Positions 31,893 to 40,335 are shown, counted from the first letter of the stretch. The stretch: 64,000 bases of DNA from Deltaproteobacteria bacterium RBG_16_64_85 (GCA_001798885.1 MGQW01000080.1:1-64000), one strand, 5' to 3'. The notes: generated by a model from the letters alone, not told the origin. A program made the numbers and translations.

Positions 31893-34800
31893 ATGGAAAG
31901 CGATCGCATAAGGGCCGTCACGGATTTCGGCCGCGACATCGCGGTGGACGCCTCCGCGGGGACGGGGAAGACGGCGACCCTGATCGCGCGCGTGACGAAC
32001 CTCTTTCTGGCCCGGAAAGAACTCCTCCCCGACCAGGTCCTGCTCCTGACGTTCACCGACAAGGCGGCGGCCGAAATGAAGTCCCGGGTGGTGGAAGGGC
32101 TGGAGCTGCTGCTGACCGCCTGCCGGTCGGCATCCTCCCTGGAAGAAGTGCAGGAAAAGGTCGCGGCGTGGAACTCCCTCGTGCGGGTTCCCGGCGGGGA
32201 GGAGGGGGAGCTTGCGGTCCTCCGGGAGCGCGTGGAAGAGCTGGTGGACGGAGTGGGAAGGCTCTCCGTCACCACGTTCCACTCCTTCTGCCGGCGCATC
32301 CTTCTTTCCTTTCCCGCGGAGGAGGGGGTCGACCCGAGGTTCGAGGTGCTTCCGGAAGGGGAGGCGTCCGACGCATGGGACAGCGCCTTCCGCGCGTTCC
32401 TGCGGTCCGAGTTCGGGGGGGAGAAAACCGATTCCTCTTGGGAGCAGGTGCTCTTCGGCGCACCGGGCCAGGACGCCGTCTGGTCGATGATTCGCCGCCT
32501 TTGCCTTTCCCAGCGGGACCTTCTTGCGGCGGGGGAGCTCGATTTCGGGTCGCCGGCCGATTTCCTCGCGTACCTGAGGCGGGAGTATGCCGGCCCGCTC
32601 GAATGGTTCCGGACCTTCGTCGGCGGGATCGAAGACCCTTCCCACGAGATGGCCCCGGTACTCGCCGATGCCTTGTCGGTTCTAGAAAAGGCATGGGAGG
32701 CGGTTTCGCGGGACGACCTTGCGGCCGCGGCCGCGTTGGCCGCGCAAGGGGTGGTTGCCTTCGGGTTCCGGGCCGACCGGACGAGGAGCAGGAAAAATTT
32801 TCCTCTGCCTTCCGGCTTTACGCTGGCGCAGGCGCGGGACGCGCTGAAGAGTTTCTGGCGGGAGCTGTCGAAGACGCCGGCGGGCGACGCCGCCGCCCGT
32901 TTCCTCGTGGACCGGGCGCGCGCGGCGCTTGCGTTCTACGAGAAGTCGAAGGGGAGCGGGCTCGATTTCATGGACCTGCTGCTCCGTGCGAACGGCCTGC
33001 TCGCGCGGAACCGCGAGGTGGCGGCATCGCTCTCGGAGCGGTTCCGCTACATCTTCGTGGACGAGTTCCAGGACACCGATCCCCTGCAGGCGGAGATGCT
33101 CCATGCCCTCTCCTCGGACGGCTCGCCGGGAAGGCTGTTCGTGGTCGGCGACCCGAAGCAGTCCATCTACGGCTTCCGGCGGGCGGACATCCAGGTCTAC
33201 GCCCATTTCCGGGAGAAGATGCTCTCGCAATCGGGGGAAGGGATCGCGCTCGTCCGCAACTTCCGGAGCCGGCCCGACCTGCTTGCGACCGTCAACGGCC
33301 TCTTCGGACACGTCCTCTCCGGCGGGGAGGATTTCTCCCCCGTGTACGTCCCCGTGGTCCCCCATCGACAGGACCCGGGCACCGGCTCTGCGGTGACGCT
33401 GTACACACTGGGAGAGGAGGTCCGCGAAGCGGAATTCGTTTGCGCGCTGGTCCAGGGGATTGTCGGAAGGGTCGTCGTGGGGGGAAAGGGCGGGGCGCCT
33501 TCGGTTCCGGCCTCGTTTCGCGACATCGCGGTCCTGTACCGGTCGGACACGGGCGGGGAGGTGCTTTCCGCCTTCCGCGAGGCCTTCGGCAAGGCGGGGA
33601 TCCCGCTCGTCGTGCCTCCGCGGAAAGGATTCTATGCCCGTCAGGAGGTGCAGGACCTGCGGATGGTCCTCTCTGCCGTCGATGCGCCGGCGGACCTCTC
33701 CGCGCGATACGCGGCGCTCAAGACGATCTTCTTCGGGCTGCGGGACGAGGAGATCCTGCCGCTCTACGCGGACGGCGGGTCGCCCCCGTCGGCCAGGGTG
33801 CGCGACGCGCTCGATCTCCTGGCGCGCCTCTCCGCAACCAGCGGGAGGGCGTCGCTTTCCGGCCTCCTGGCCGAGCTCTACCGGGAGGCGGGGGTGGAGT
33901 TCGTGGCGGCGCGGCTTCCCGACGGGGACCGCATCGTCCAGAATCTGGCGAAGGCCGCCGGGATGGCGAGGGCGTTCGAGTGGACCGGCGGCGGCTCCGT
34001 GAAGGCGTTTCTCGCCGACCTGCGGCGCAAGACGGAGGAGGACCGGCAGGAAAGCGAGTTCCCCTCCTTCGACGAAGGGGAGAACGCCGTTCAGATATCC
34101 ACCATCCACGCCTCCAAGGGGCTGGAATTCCCCATCGTGATCCTGGCCAACCTCTCGCGGGGGGGAAGGAAGCGCGTCGAGGGGCTTCGGGTGGACCGGG
34201 TCCGGAGGCTTTCCGCGGTGATTTTCCCGGGATTCAAGACCTATTCCGCATTCCGTCAGATTCCCCTCGGCGCGGCAACCGCGACCTTCGAGCAATGGGA
34301 GCAGGCGAAGCAGGACGCGGAGGAGGTCCGCCTGCTCTATGTCGCCGCGACCCGCGCGCGCGACCGGCTCTATCTGGTGGAAGGATCGAAAGGCCAGGGG
34401 TCGGGACAAAGGGATGCGCTCCGAAACGGTCTTTCTCGCGCAACGGACGGCGGAGAGGGGAAGTGCGCCGTGACCGGGCTTTCCGGGACGCGACGGGTCT
34501 TTGACGGGGGGGGAGAGCTTCTGGAAGTTGTGGTTTCGGAGCCGTTGCCGTTGGAAGAGGTTTCCCCCCCGGCGCCGTTCGACCTTTCCTTTATTAAAGG
34601 ATGGGCCCCCCCGCCTTCGGTGCCCCCGCACGTTCTTCCGGAACCGCTCTCCCTCAAGGAGTTCCATGACCGGGAGAAGGGGAAGCAGTTCGGGGAGAAA
34701 GTCCACAAGGCGCTGGAGTCGGCCCCTCCGGTTTTCGCCCCGTGGCCTCCGCGGGATCCTCTGCCGCCCGCCATTTCCTGGGGGGAAGGCGAGGAGCGGC

Positions 34801-35141
34801 GGTGGAAGGAGATCTGCCGGAAGATTTCCTCGAGCGCCTTCTGCAGGAAACTGCGCGGAATGTCGCTTGTCGGGACGGAAGTCCCCCTGCTGGCGTGCAG
34901 GGACGGGCTATCGAGAGAGGAGCGCGCCGACCTGATCGTCCGCTCTTCCGCAGAATACTGGGTAGTCGACTACAAGACGGGGCGGCGGGAGAAGGCTTCG
35001 GAAAAGGATTACTTCCTTCAGGTTCGAACCTACATGGCGATCCTGACGGAATGCTTTCACATACCCGTTCGTGGTTTTATCTGGTACGTCGAAACCGGAG
35101 AAGCCTTGGAAGTGCCTCTTACCTCTCCACGAGGCGGATGA
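31893..35141 (+). CDS. addA: AddA-like UvrD/RecB-family helicase-nuclease
   Basis: The 1082-residue protein begins with a Walker A site (ASAGTGKTATL) and has FTDKAAAEM, a UvrD-type Walker B (FVDEFQDTDPLQ), VGDPKQSIYGFRRAD, ISTIHASKGLEFP and VAATRARDRLY, the ordered SF1A helicase motifs. The last 200 residues are a PD-(D/E)XK nuclease domain with the WVVDYKTGRREKA catalytic segment. This is the AddA architecture. Together with AddB upstream it is the RecBCD-equivalent end-resection enzyme that loads RecA. The start is the ATG at 31893, with only a weak GGGG site. The 3' end overlaps a small convergent DUF1059 gene by 23 bp. Confidence 0.88.
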   Translation: MESDRIRAVTDFGRDIAVDASAGTGKTATLIARVTNLFLARKELLPDQVLLLTFTDKAAAEMKSRVVEGLELLLTACRSASSLEEVQEKVAAWNSLVRVPGGEEGELAVLRERVEELVDGVGRLSVTTFHSFCRRILLSFPAEEGVDPRFEVLPEGEASDAWDSAFRAFLRSEFGGEKTDSSWEQVLFGAPGQDAVWSMIRRLCLSQRDLLAAGELDFGSPADFLAYLRREYAGPLEWFRTFVGGIEDPSHEMAPVLADALSVLEKAWEAVSRDDLAAAAALAAQGVVAFGFRADRTRSRKNFPLPSGFTLAQARDALKSFWRELSKTPAGDAAARFLVDRARAALAFYEKSKGSGLDFMDLLLRANGLLARNREVAASLSERFRYIFVDEFQDTDPLQAEMLHALSSDGSPGRLFVVGDPKQSIYGFRRADIQVYAHFREKMLSQSGEGIALVRNFRSRPDLLATVNGLFGHVLSGGEDFSPVYVPVVPHRQDPGTGSAVTLYTLGEEVREAEFVCALVQGIVGRVVVGGKGGAPSVPASFRDIAVLYRSDTGGEVLSAFREAFGKAGIPLVVPPRKGFYARQEVQDLRMVLSAVDAPADLSARYAALKTIFFGLRDEEILPLYADGGSPPSARVRDALDLLARLSATSGRASLSGLLAELYREAGVEFVAARLPDGDRIVQNLAKAAGMARAFEWTGGGSVKAFLADLRRKTEEDRQESEFPSFDEGENAVQISTIHASKGLEFPIVILANLSRGGRKRVEGLRVDRVRRLSAVIFPGFKTYSAFRQIPLGAATATFEQWEQAKQDAEEVRLLYVAATRARDRLYLVEGSKGQGSGQRDALRNGLSRATDGGEGKCAVTGLSGTRRVFDGGGELLEVVVSEPLPLEEVSPPAPFDLSFIKGWAPPPSVPPHVLPEPLSLKEFHDREKGKQFGEKVHKALESAPPVFAPWPPRDPLPPAISWGEGEERRWKEICRKISSSAFCRKLRGMSLVGTEVPLLACRDGLSREERADLIVRSSAEYWVVDYKTGRREKASEKDYFLQVRTYMAILTECFHIPVRGFIWYVETGEALEVPLTSPRGG

Positions 35142-35298
35142 GGTTGTTCGCCTTCTTCCGGTGCTCTTCCGTGATCTCGATGGCGTGGACGGTCTTGAGG
35201 TGAACGGCGATCTTCCGGACGATCTCTTTTTCTGATTCGTCCTCGACCGCGAAGGTGCAGTTGAGGCCCATCGCCCTGCAGCTGAGTTTTTTCTTCAT
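35119..35298 (-). CDS. DUF1059 small protein
   Basis: The start is the ATG at 35298, with GGAGG six bases upstream, giving 59 residues. It begins MKKKLSCRAMGLNCTF, in which the two Cys are the hallmark of the DUF1059 family, followed by helical sequence with KTVHAIEITEE. Function is unknown; members are small and cytosolic. Its 3' end overlaps the convergent addA stop region. An imperfect palindrome TTGTC/GACAA lies about 30 bp upstream at 35327-35345. Confidence 0.8.
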   Translation of the reverse strand: MKKKLSCRAMGLNCTFAVEDESEKEIVRKIAVHLKTVHAIEITEEHRKKANNLIRLVER

Positions 35299-35412
35299 CG
35301 CCCGCCTCCGTCGCGGAATACCGTTGTTGTCAGGAAATTCGACAAGCCGCAATTGAATGGTATTCCCAATCGCGTGCGGGCACAACCGGATAATGCGGGC
35401 AGTGGATGCGGG

Positions 35413-35892
35413 TCAGTGGATCTTCTTCAGGTAGATGAGCTTGTCGTCTCCCTCGTCGTAGTAGTCGGGCAGCGTTGCGGCGAGGGTGCAGCCGATCTTG
35501 ATGTAGAACTCCCGCGTCGTTCCGTAACTCTCCTTCGATGATGTTTCGATCACGAGGAGCCTTCCCTCGCGGCGCTTCACCTCCTCTTCGACGAAGGCGA
35601 CGATTCTCCGGCCGTATCCTTTCCCCATCCGGTCGGCGCGGGTGGCCAGCCAGTAGAGGTCGAAAGTGGCTTTCGTCATCGGATTCTTTCCGAAGCAGGC
35701 GTAGGCGACGACCGTCCCGTCCTCCTCTTCCAGGACGAAAGGATGGTAGTCGTCCTGCCCAGGCCGGGTGAGGGCGATCTCCACCAGTTCCATCGCCACG
35801 TCCACCTCGTGGGGTTTGAACGCGCCCGTGCCGTCGATCAGGCCGCGGACGGCCTCGCGGTCTCCCGCTTCGATCGACCGGATCTTCGTCAT
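35413..35892 (-). CDS. GNAT-family acetyltransferase, terminal gene of the kamA cluster
   Basis: This 159-residue protein starts at the ATG at 35892, overlapping the second ATP-grasp gene by four bases (ATGA). It has the GNAT fold: an N-terminal strand MTKIRSIEAGDREAV, acetyl-CoA loop RMGKGYGRRIVAFVEEE, and C-terminal SSKESYGTTREFYIKIGC. Typical GNAT proteins transfer an acetyl group to an amine. Because it is coupled to ATP-grasp ligases and lysine 2,3-aminomutase, its substrate may be the amino group of a beta-lysine-derived product. The known beta-lysine acetyltransferase AblB is longer, so this is not simply AblB. Confidence 0.8.
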   Translation of the reverse strand: MTKIRSIEAGDREAVRGLIDGTGAFKPHEVDVAMELVEIALTRPGQDDYHPFVLEEEDGTVVAYACFGKNPMTKATFDLYWLATRADRMGKGYGRRIVAFVEEEVKRREGRLLVIETSSKESYGTTREFYIKIGCTLAATLPDYYDEGDDKLIYLKKIH

Positions 35893-36917
35893 CGCACCCC
35901 CCGGGCGAGTCCCAGGCGCAGGATCTCCAGAATCAGCGCTTTGTAGGAAAGGCCCCCTGCGCGGGCTGCCCGCGCCAGCCCCGCGTCGGGGGAGATGTCG
36001 GGGTTGGGGTTCACCTCGAGAACGAACAGCTTGCCGTTGCCGTCGGTCCGGAAGTCCACGCGGGAGTAGCCGCACAACCCGAAGACCCGGGCGCATTCGA
36101 TCGTGAGCAGGGTCAGGCCCGCGCGCAGTTCGTCGGAGACCCCGGCCGGGCACTGCGGGGCGATCTCCGCGTAGGAGGGATGGCCGGGATCCCACTTCGA
36201 CTCGAAGGAGCAGATCCGCCACCGGCGGTTCCGGTAGACGAGCTCCGCGGGGGGGAAGGTGCGGAAAGGATCCTGTGCCGTACCGTTGCCCAGGACGGCG
36301 ACGTTGAATTCCCTCCCTCCAACGAACTCCTCGGCGAGCGCCTCCTGTCCGTACCTCCCGATGACGTGCGCCACCCTTCCTTGAAGCCCCGCCTCGTCCT
36401 CGACGATGCTGTCTTCCGTGATTCCCGCCGACCCGTCCTCCCTGGACGGCTTCACGATGACGGGGAAGGCAAGGCCGGAGCGCTCCCGCGGGACGTCGGA
36501 GTAGAGGCGGAATCCCGGCGTGGAGATGCCGTGGGAGGCGAGGACCCGCTTGGTGAGCGCCTTGTCGTTGCACACCGCCAGCGGCATCGGCCCGTTGCCC
36601 GTGTAGGGGAGCCGGAGCAGCTCGAGGAAGGCGGCCGCGTGGGGCTCCTTTTGCGCGGAGTTCAGCGGGCACTCGCTCAAGTTGAAGACGGCGTCCGCGC
36701 CGAAGGAGCGGAAGGATTCGGCGAGCGCGACGATGTCCTTCCCGAAGGGGACGATCCGCGCCGCCACCCCCGACTCGTTGAGCCCGTCCGTGACCGAGCG
36801 GGCGCTGACGGCGAGGTCCATCGTCTCCCGCATCTTCGCATCCGTCACCCCCGCGAGGGATTCCTCCACGGAGGTGTAGAGCACCGCCACGTTTTTCCCG
36901 GCGAGCTCCTGCGGCAT
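35889..36917 (-). CDS. D-Ala-D-Ala-ligase-like ATP-grasp enzyme, second of pair
   Basis: The start is the ATG at 36917, one base overlapping the stop of the first ligase gene (TGATG), giving 342 residues. ATP-grasp features are FPVIVKPSREDGSAGIT (phosphate-binding loop), EEFVGGREFNVAVLG, RVDFRTDGNGK and VLEVNPNPDISPD with Mg-binding Glu/Asn. The N-terminal half (VAVLYTSVEES, AVFNLSEC) is the preATP domain. It is similar to but different from the first ligase beside it. Canonical Ddl makes the D-Ala dimer of peptidoglycan; this copy lies outside any cell-wall cluster, so another carboxylate-amine ligation is more likely. Confidence 0.8.
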   Translation of the reverse strand: MPQELAGKNVAVLYTSVEESLAGVTDAKMRETMDLAVSARSVTDGLNESGVAARIVPFGKDIVALAESFRSFGADAVFNLSECPLNSAQKEPHAAAFLELLRLPYTGNGPMPLAVCNDKALTKRVLASHGISTPGFRLYSDVPRERSGLAFPVIVKPSREDGSAGITEDSIVEDEAGLQGRVAHVIGRYGQEALAEEFVGGREFNVAVLGNGTAQDPFRTFPPAELVYRNRRWRICSFESKWDPGHPSYAEIAPQCPAGVSDELRAGLTLLTIECARVFGLCGYSRVDFRTDGNGKLFVLEVNPNPDISPDAGLARAARAGGLSYKALILEILRLGLARGVR

Positions 36918-37906
36918 CACGGCGGGATCCCCTGGCGGGAGAGAGCGTGTGAGAGAATCTCCGAGATGAGGGAGAGGTAGGGCATCCCCATCCGGTCGGC
37001 CATGATCGGGAGGTCGCCGTACCCCGGAGAAAGGCCAGGGAGGGGGTTGCACTCGATGAACTGCGGGACCCCCTTCGCGTCGATCCGGAAGTCGATCCGG
37101 GAGAAGTCCCTGCATCCCAGCAGGCGGTAGATCCCCAAGGCGCACCGCTCGATCCCGGCGACGACCCCGGGCGCGAACTGCGGCGGACACCGGTATTCGA
37201 CCTGGTTCTCCCAGTCGCGCTTGACCTCGAGGGAATACACGAACTCCTCGTTCGGCACATTTTTTGGCGCGATCTCCATGACGCCGACCACGCGCGGACT
37301 CTCGTTCCCCAGGATCCCCACGGTGACCTCGGGGCCGGCGATGAACTCCTCGACGATGGCGTCCTGGAGGTACGTCCCGGTGACGAACCGCACCATCTCC
37401 CGCGCCTGTTCCGGCGAGGCGGCCCGGGAGGAGAGTCTCACCCCCTTGCTCGACCCCTCGAAGGCCGGCTTTACGATGACGGGGAAGGCAAGACCAGCGC
37501 CGGTGAACGCATCGGCCGAGCGGAAGGAACGGAACTTCGGCGTGGGGTACCCTTCGGCGGCGACCAGCCGCTTGGCGACCGGCTTGTCGAGCGTGACGCA
37601 GAGCGTCAGCGGGTCCGAGCCGACGTAGGGGATGCCGAGCATCTCCAGGAGGGCGGGGACGTGCGCTTCCCGGCACCGTCCCCCTTCCCCTTCGGCGATG
37701 TTGAAGACGATGTCGGGCCGGCTTCGCCGCAGCGCGTCGATGATGCCGGGTCCCGCTCCCAGCCGGGCGACTTCGTGGCCGAGGGCGGAGAGCGCGTTGC
37801 AGAGGTGTCCCACGGTCGCCTCCGAGTCGTACTCCTCGAAGGCGTCTTCAGGGAGGTGGGCGGGAGGGTTTGCGGGCCTTACGTTGTAGGAGAGCCCGAC
37901 TCGCAC
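36917..37906 (-). CDS. D-Ala-D-Ala-ligase-like ATP-grasp enzyme, first of pair
   Basis: The start is the GTG at 37906, with GAAGGAGACG before it and 28 bases of overlap with the kamA 3' end. The 329-residue protein opens MRVGLSYNVRP, then has the ATP-grasp loop VIVKPAFEGSSKGV, EEFIAGPEVTVGILG, RIDFRIDAKG and ECNPLPGLSPGYGD. The last motif closely matches Ddl-type ligases. It would ligate an amino-acid carboxylate to an amine using ATP. Two such ligases in series, after a beta-amino-acid-forming enzyme, suggest ordered addition of two building blocks. Confidence 0.82.
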   Translation of the reverse strand: MRVGLSYNVRPANPPAHLPEDAFEEYDSEATVGHLCNALSALGHEVARLGAGPGIIDALRRSRPDIVFNIAEGEGGRCREAHVPALLEMLGIPYVGSDPLTLCVTLDKPVAKRLVAAEGYPTPKFRSFRSADAFTGAGLAFPVIVKPAFEGSSKGVRLSSRAASPEQAREMVRFVTGTYLQDAIVEEFIAGPEVTVGILGNESPRVVGVMEIAPKNVPNEEFVYSLEVKRDWENQVEYRCPPQFAPGVVAGIERCALGIYRLLGCRDFSRIDFRIDAKGVPQFIECNPLPGLSPGYGDLPIMADRMGMPYLSLISEILSHALSRQGIPP

Positions 37907-39198
37907 CGTCTCCTTCTCCGGGCCATACGCTCGTTGCCCGCGGGGATGAGCGTCTTGATTTCTCCGGTCAGCAGGCGGTACACGTCCAGGCGGGGAGGAA
38001 TCCCCTCCGTCTCCGGCTGGGCGGAAGGCCGCCCGCCGTCACGCGGCTCCTCGTAGCTGACGATGATTCCCTCGTAATTGCGCAGGATCGTCCGCTGCTC
38101 GCCCATCGAGAGGATGTAATTCGGCATGAGCGGGATCTTCCCCCCGCCCCCGGGGACGTCCACCACGAAGGTGGGGATGGCCAGGCCGGTGGTGTGCCCC
38201 CGCAGCGCCTCCATGATCTCGACGCCCTTCGACAGCCGCGTCCGGAAGTGTTCCAGCCCCCGCACCTGGTCGCACTGGAAGAGGTAGTAGGGCCGCACCT
38301 TCGCCTTGACGAGCTGCGTGTTGAGACGGCGGATGATCTCCGGGTGGTCGTTGATCCCCTTGAGGAGGACCGTCTGGTTGCTCACGGGGACGCCGGCTCG
38401 GAGCAGCCGGTCGCACGCCTTGCGCGCCTCCTCGGTGACCTCGCGCGGATGGTTGAACTGGGTGTTGAGCCAGATCGGGCCGTACTTCGAAAGCAAAGCG
38501 CACAGCTCGTCGTCGATCCGCATCGGGAGGACCACCGGCACGCGCGTGCCGATCCGGATGATTTCCACGTGCGGGATCTTCCGCAGGTTCTTCAGGATGA
38601 ACTCGATGCGATCGGTGGGAAGCGTGAGGGGGTCGCCGCCGGAGACGATGACGTCCCGGATCTCCTCGTGCCGCTTGATGTAGGAGAACATCTTGGTGAG
38701 CTCGAACTCCGTCTTCGCCCCTTCGCCCAGCGCCCAGATCCGCTTCCGCGTACAGTGCCGGCAGTACATCGAGCAGAAGTTGGTCACCACCATCAGGCAG
38801 CGGTCGGGGTAGCGGTGCGTGAGGCCCGGGACTGGGCTGTCCTTCTCCTCGTCGAGCGGATCGTCCTCGCCGACGCCCATCCCGAAATACTCCTCGGTGC
38901 CCGGGATCGCCTGGAGGGCGATGGGGTCCGCGGGGTCGTCGAACCGGATGAGCGACAGGTAGTAGGGAGTGATGCCGAGGTGATAGATGTCGTTCACGCG
39001 GTCGAGGATGGCGGCTTCTTCCGGAGAGAAGTAGCGAAGTCCGGCCAGTTCCCGGATGGAGGTGATGCGGTGGGAAAGCTGCCAGCGGTAGTCGTTCCAT
39101 TGCTCCCGGGTCACCTGCGGCCACGGCAGGCCTACGGGATTCTGGCTGCCCGGGCCGTTACGCGGCGGAACGGAATCGTCACCAAGGTTTGGGTCCAT
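37879..39198 (-). CDS. kamA: Lysine 2,3-aminomutase family radical SAM enzyme
   Basis: The 439-residue protein starts at the ATG at 39198 with GAGGAGGAC. It has the radical SAM cluster motif CSMYCRHC and KamA-family blocks: TRKRIWALGEG, VSGGDPLTLP, the IGTRVPVVLP segment, the QFNHPREVT segment and FVVDVPGGGGKIPLMPNY, including the PLP Lys region. Family members turn L-lysine into L-beta-lysine; EF-P-modifying EpmB and glutamate mutases are close relatives, so the substrate is not certain. It overlaps the first ATP-grasp gene by 28 bp and follows the XRE-cupin gene by 66 bp. Confidence 0.85.
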   Translation of the reverse strand: MDPNLGDDSVPPRNGPGSQNPVGLPWPQVTREQWNDYRWQLSHRITSIRELAGLRYFSPEEAAILDRVNDIYHLGITPYYLSLIRFDDPADPIALQAIPGTEEYFGMGVGEDDPLDEEKDSPVPGLTHRYPDRCLMVVTNFCSMYCRHCTRKRIWALGEGAKTEFELTKMFSYIKRHEEIRDVIVSGGDPLTLPTDRIEFILKNLRKIPHVEIIRIGTRVPVVLPMRIDDELCALLSKYGPIWLNTQFNHPREVTEEARKACDRLLRAGVPVSNQTVLLKGINDHPEIIRRLNTQLVKAKVRPYYLFQCDQVRGLEHFRTRLSKGVEIMEALRGHTTGLAIPTFVVDVPGGGGKIPLMPNYILSMGEQRTILRNYEGIIVSYEEPRDGGRPSAQPETEGIPPRLDVYRLLTGEIKTLIPAGNERMARRRRRCESGSPTT

Positions 39199-39264
39199 GT
39201 CCTCCTCGTGCGCTCTTCGCCGACCAGGGTTGGGTTGCCCGGTTCCTCCCGTTTTCTTATCGCC

Positions 39265-39801
39265 TTATCGGCCGCTCGTCTTTACCCAGAGAAATTCGAC
39301 GGGGGCCTTTCCCTTGTTCGAAAAGGCGAACTCCTTCTCGGGGTAGAAATAGAGGCTCTCCCCTTTTCGTGCCACGTAGGTGGCGCTCCCCAGCCGCAGG
39401 CCCAGCCGGCCGGAGAGGACGAACACGTAGTTCTCCCCTTCCTGCGCCGGTTCGAGCGGTGTCTCCTTGCCCGGCTTGATCAGCGCCCGATAGGCGACCA
39501 TGGAGCGGTAGCGGCTCTTGGGGATCGAAGTCTCGAAGGACTGGTATCCCGTCACGTCGGAGGGAAGCGCTTCCGATTTCCGGAAGAGCACCTTCTCCTC
39601 CTCGTCGTCGGCGAAGAAGGAGGACGGGGTTTCGTTCAGGGCGGAGAGAATTTCGAGGAGGTTGGTAACCGAGGGGGACGTGTGGTTCCGTTCGATCTGG
39701 GAGATGGCACCCTTGGTGAGGCCGGCACGCTCCGCGAGGTCGGCCTGGGCAAGTCCGTTGATCTGCCGCAGGTGCTTGATCCTTGCCCCGATGTCGATCA
39801 A
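39265..39801 (-). CDS. XRE-family regulator with C-terminal cupin domain
   Basis: The likely start is a TTG at 39801. The 178-residue protein has an N-terminal HTH (residues 6-62: IKHLRQINGLAQADLAERAGLTKGAISQIER) and a C-terminal cupin at about 100-178 (PAQEGENYVFVLSGRLGL, KGESLYFYPEKEFAF). XRE-cupin proteins such as PuuR bind small amines or metabolites through the cupin and repress nearby catabolic or biosynthetic genes. It is the first gene of the kamA-ligase-GNAT unit. The promoter and a palindrome lie directly upstream, so autoregulation is likely. The Shine-Dalgarno GGGGGG is about 14 bp from the TTG, unusually far. Confidence 0.82.
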   Translation of the reverse strand: MIDIGARIKHLRQINGLAQADLAERAGLTKGAISQIERNHTSPSVTNLLEILSALNETPSSFFADDEEEKVLFRKSEALPSDVTGYQSFETSIPKSRYRSMVAYRALIKPGKETPLEPAQEGENYVFVLSGRLGLRLGSATYVARKGESLYFYPEKEFAFSNKGKAPVEFLWVKTSGR

Positions 39802-39810
39802 TACGGTTTT

Positions 39811-39827
39811 TTAAACCCCCCGTTTAA
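39811..39827. promoter_or_regulatory. Palindromic operator candidate of the XRE-cupin operon
   Basis: On the minus strand TTAAAC-GGGGG-GTTTAA is a perfect inverted repeat with 6-bp arms and a 5-bp centre. It lies a few bases downstream of the predicted transcription start, where a bound repressor would block initiation or early elongation. Confidence 0.55.
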
Positions 39828-39839
39828 TAATCTATCCAA

Positions 39840-39868
39840 ATTTTATGAACATGGAAAAACTCTGTCAA
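39840..39868 (-). promoter_or_regulatory. Strong sigma70 promoter of the XRE-kamA operon
   Basis: TTGACA (39868-39863) and TAAAAT (39845-39840) are exactly 17 bp apart on the minus strand. The expected start site is near 39833, about 32 bp before the TTG start codon. Confidence 0.75.
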
Positions 39869-40216
39869 CAGAAAAATAGCGATTCGTCGAAGAAATTTGT
39901 CCGAATGCCGCTCATCGCTATCCGCCGCGGTCCGTTTCTCTATACCCCGGAAAAAGCCCTCCCGCGCGGGACCGAAACGGGATCGCCTGCTGTGCGGCGC
40001 CTTGCACCCGGTACCGGCTTCGCCGCCTCGGAGGGGGACTCCGCTCGTGGCTCGACATGCGATGGATCCGCATGTCTGCGCTTTACCTCGCTGCGCCCCC
40101 CTCCTGCGGCGGCTGCGCCGGTGACCAGGTGCCCCTTCGTTCGATGCAGCGCAGCCGTTGTCGCTTGAACTGCGCCACGCGTTCCCTGCTTCGCTGCTGC
40201 GGGGCCGGCATCCTGT

Positions 40217-40245
40217 TTGACACCGCGAGCCGAATTGGGGAAAAT
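40217..40245 (+). promoter_or_regulatory. Candidate promoter of tRNA-Ala
   Basis: TTGACA at 40217-40222 and GAAAAT at 40240-40245 are separated by 17 bp, placing the start about 7 bp before the tRNA 5' end. Confidence 0.55.
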
Positions 40246-40259
40246 AGGAAACCCGAGGT

Positions 40260-40335
40260 GGGGGAGTAGCTCAGCTGGGAGAGCACCACGTTCGCAACGT
40301 GGGGGTCGAGGGTTCAAATCCCTTCTCCTCCACCA
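40260..40335 (+). tRNA. tRNA-Ala (anticodon CGC)
   Basis: A full 76-nt cloverleaf is visible, including an encoded CCA. The acceptor stem GGGGGAG pairs with CTCCTCC and includes the G3:U70 pair that marks alanine tRNAs. The D-loop region TAGCTCAGCTGGGAGAGC, an anticodon stem CCACG/CGTGG with loop TTCGCAA (anticodon CGC, codon GCG), and the T-loop GGTTCAAATCC are all standard. It stands alone between the XRE region and priA. Downstream there is a T-run but no clear terminator stem. Confidence 0.97.

Larger units (their letters stand above)
39802..40259. other. Intergenic region between the XRE gene and tRNA-Ala
   Basis: From left to right the region holds the XRE operator and promoter (39811-39868), an AT-rich segment to about 39950, a GC-rich block (39990-40200) with words like GCGGCG and GACTCCGCTCG similar to blocks at 17562 and 18765, and the tRNA promoter (40217-40245). 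The open frames through it are low complexity or antisense to the tRNA. No protein or IS end was recognised. Confidence 0.5.

Noticed and set aside
29089-31893. A 934-codon plus-strand frame within addB in another frame
   Set aside because: It overlaps the nuclease-helicase coding frame and has the Arg/Gly/Pro composition of a shadow frame.
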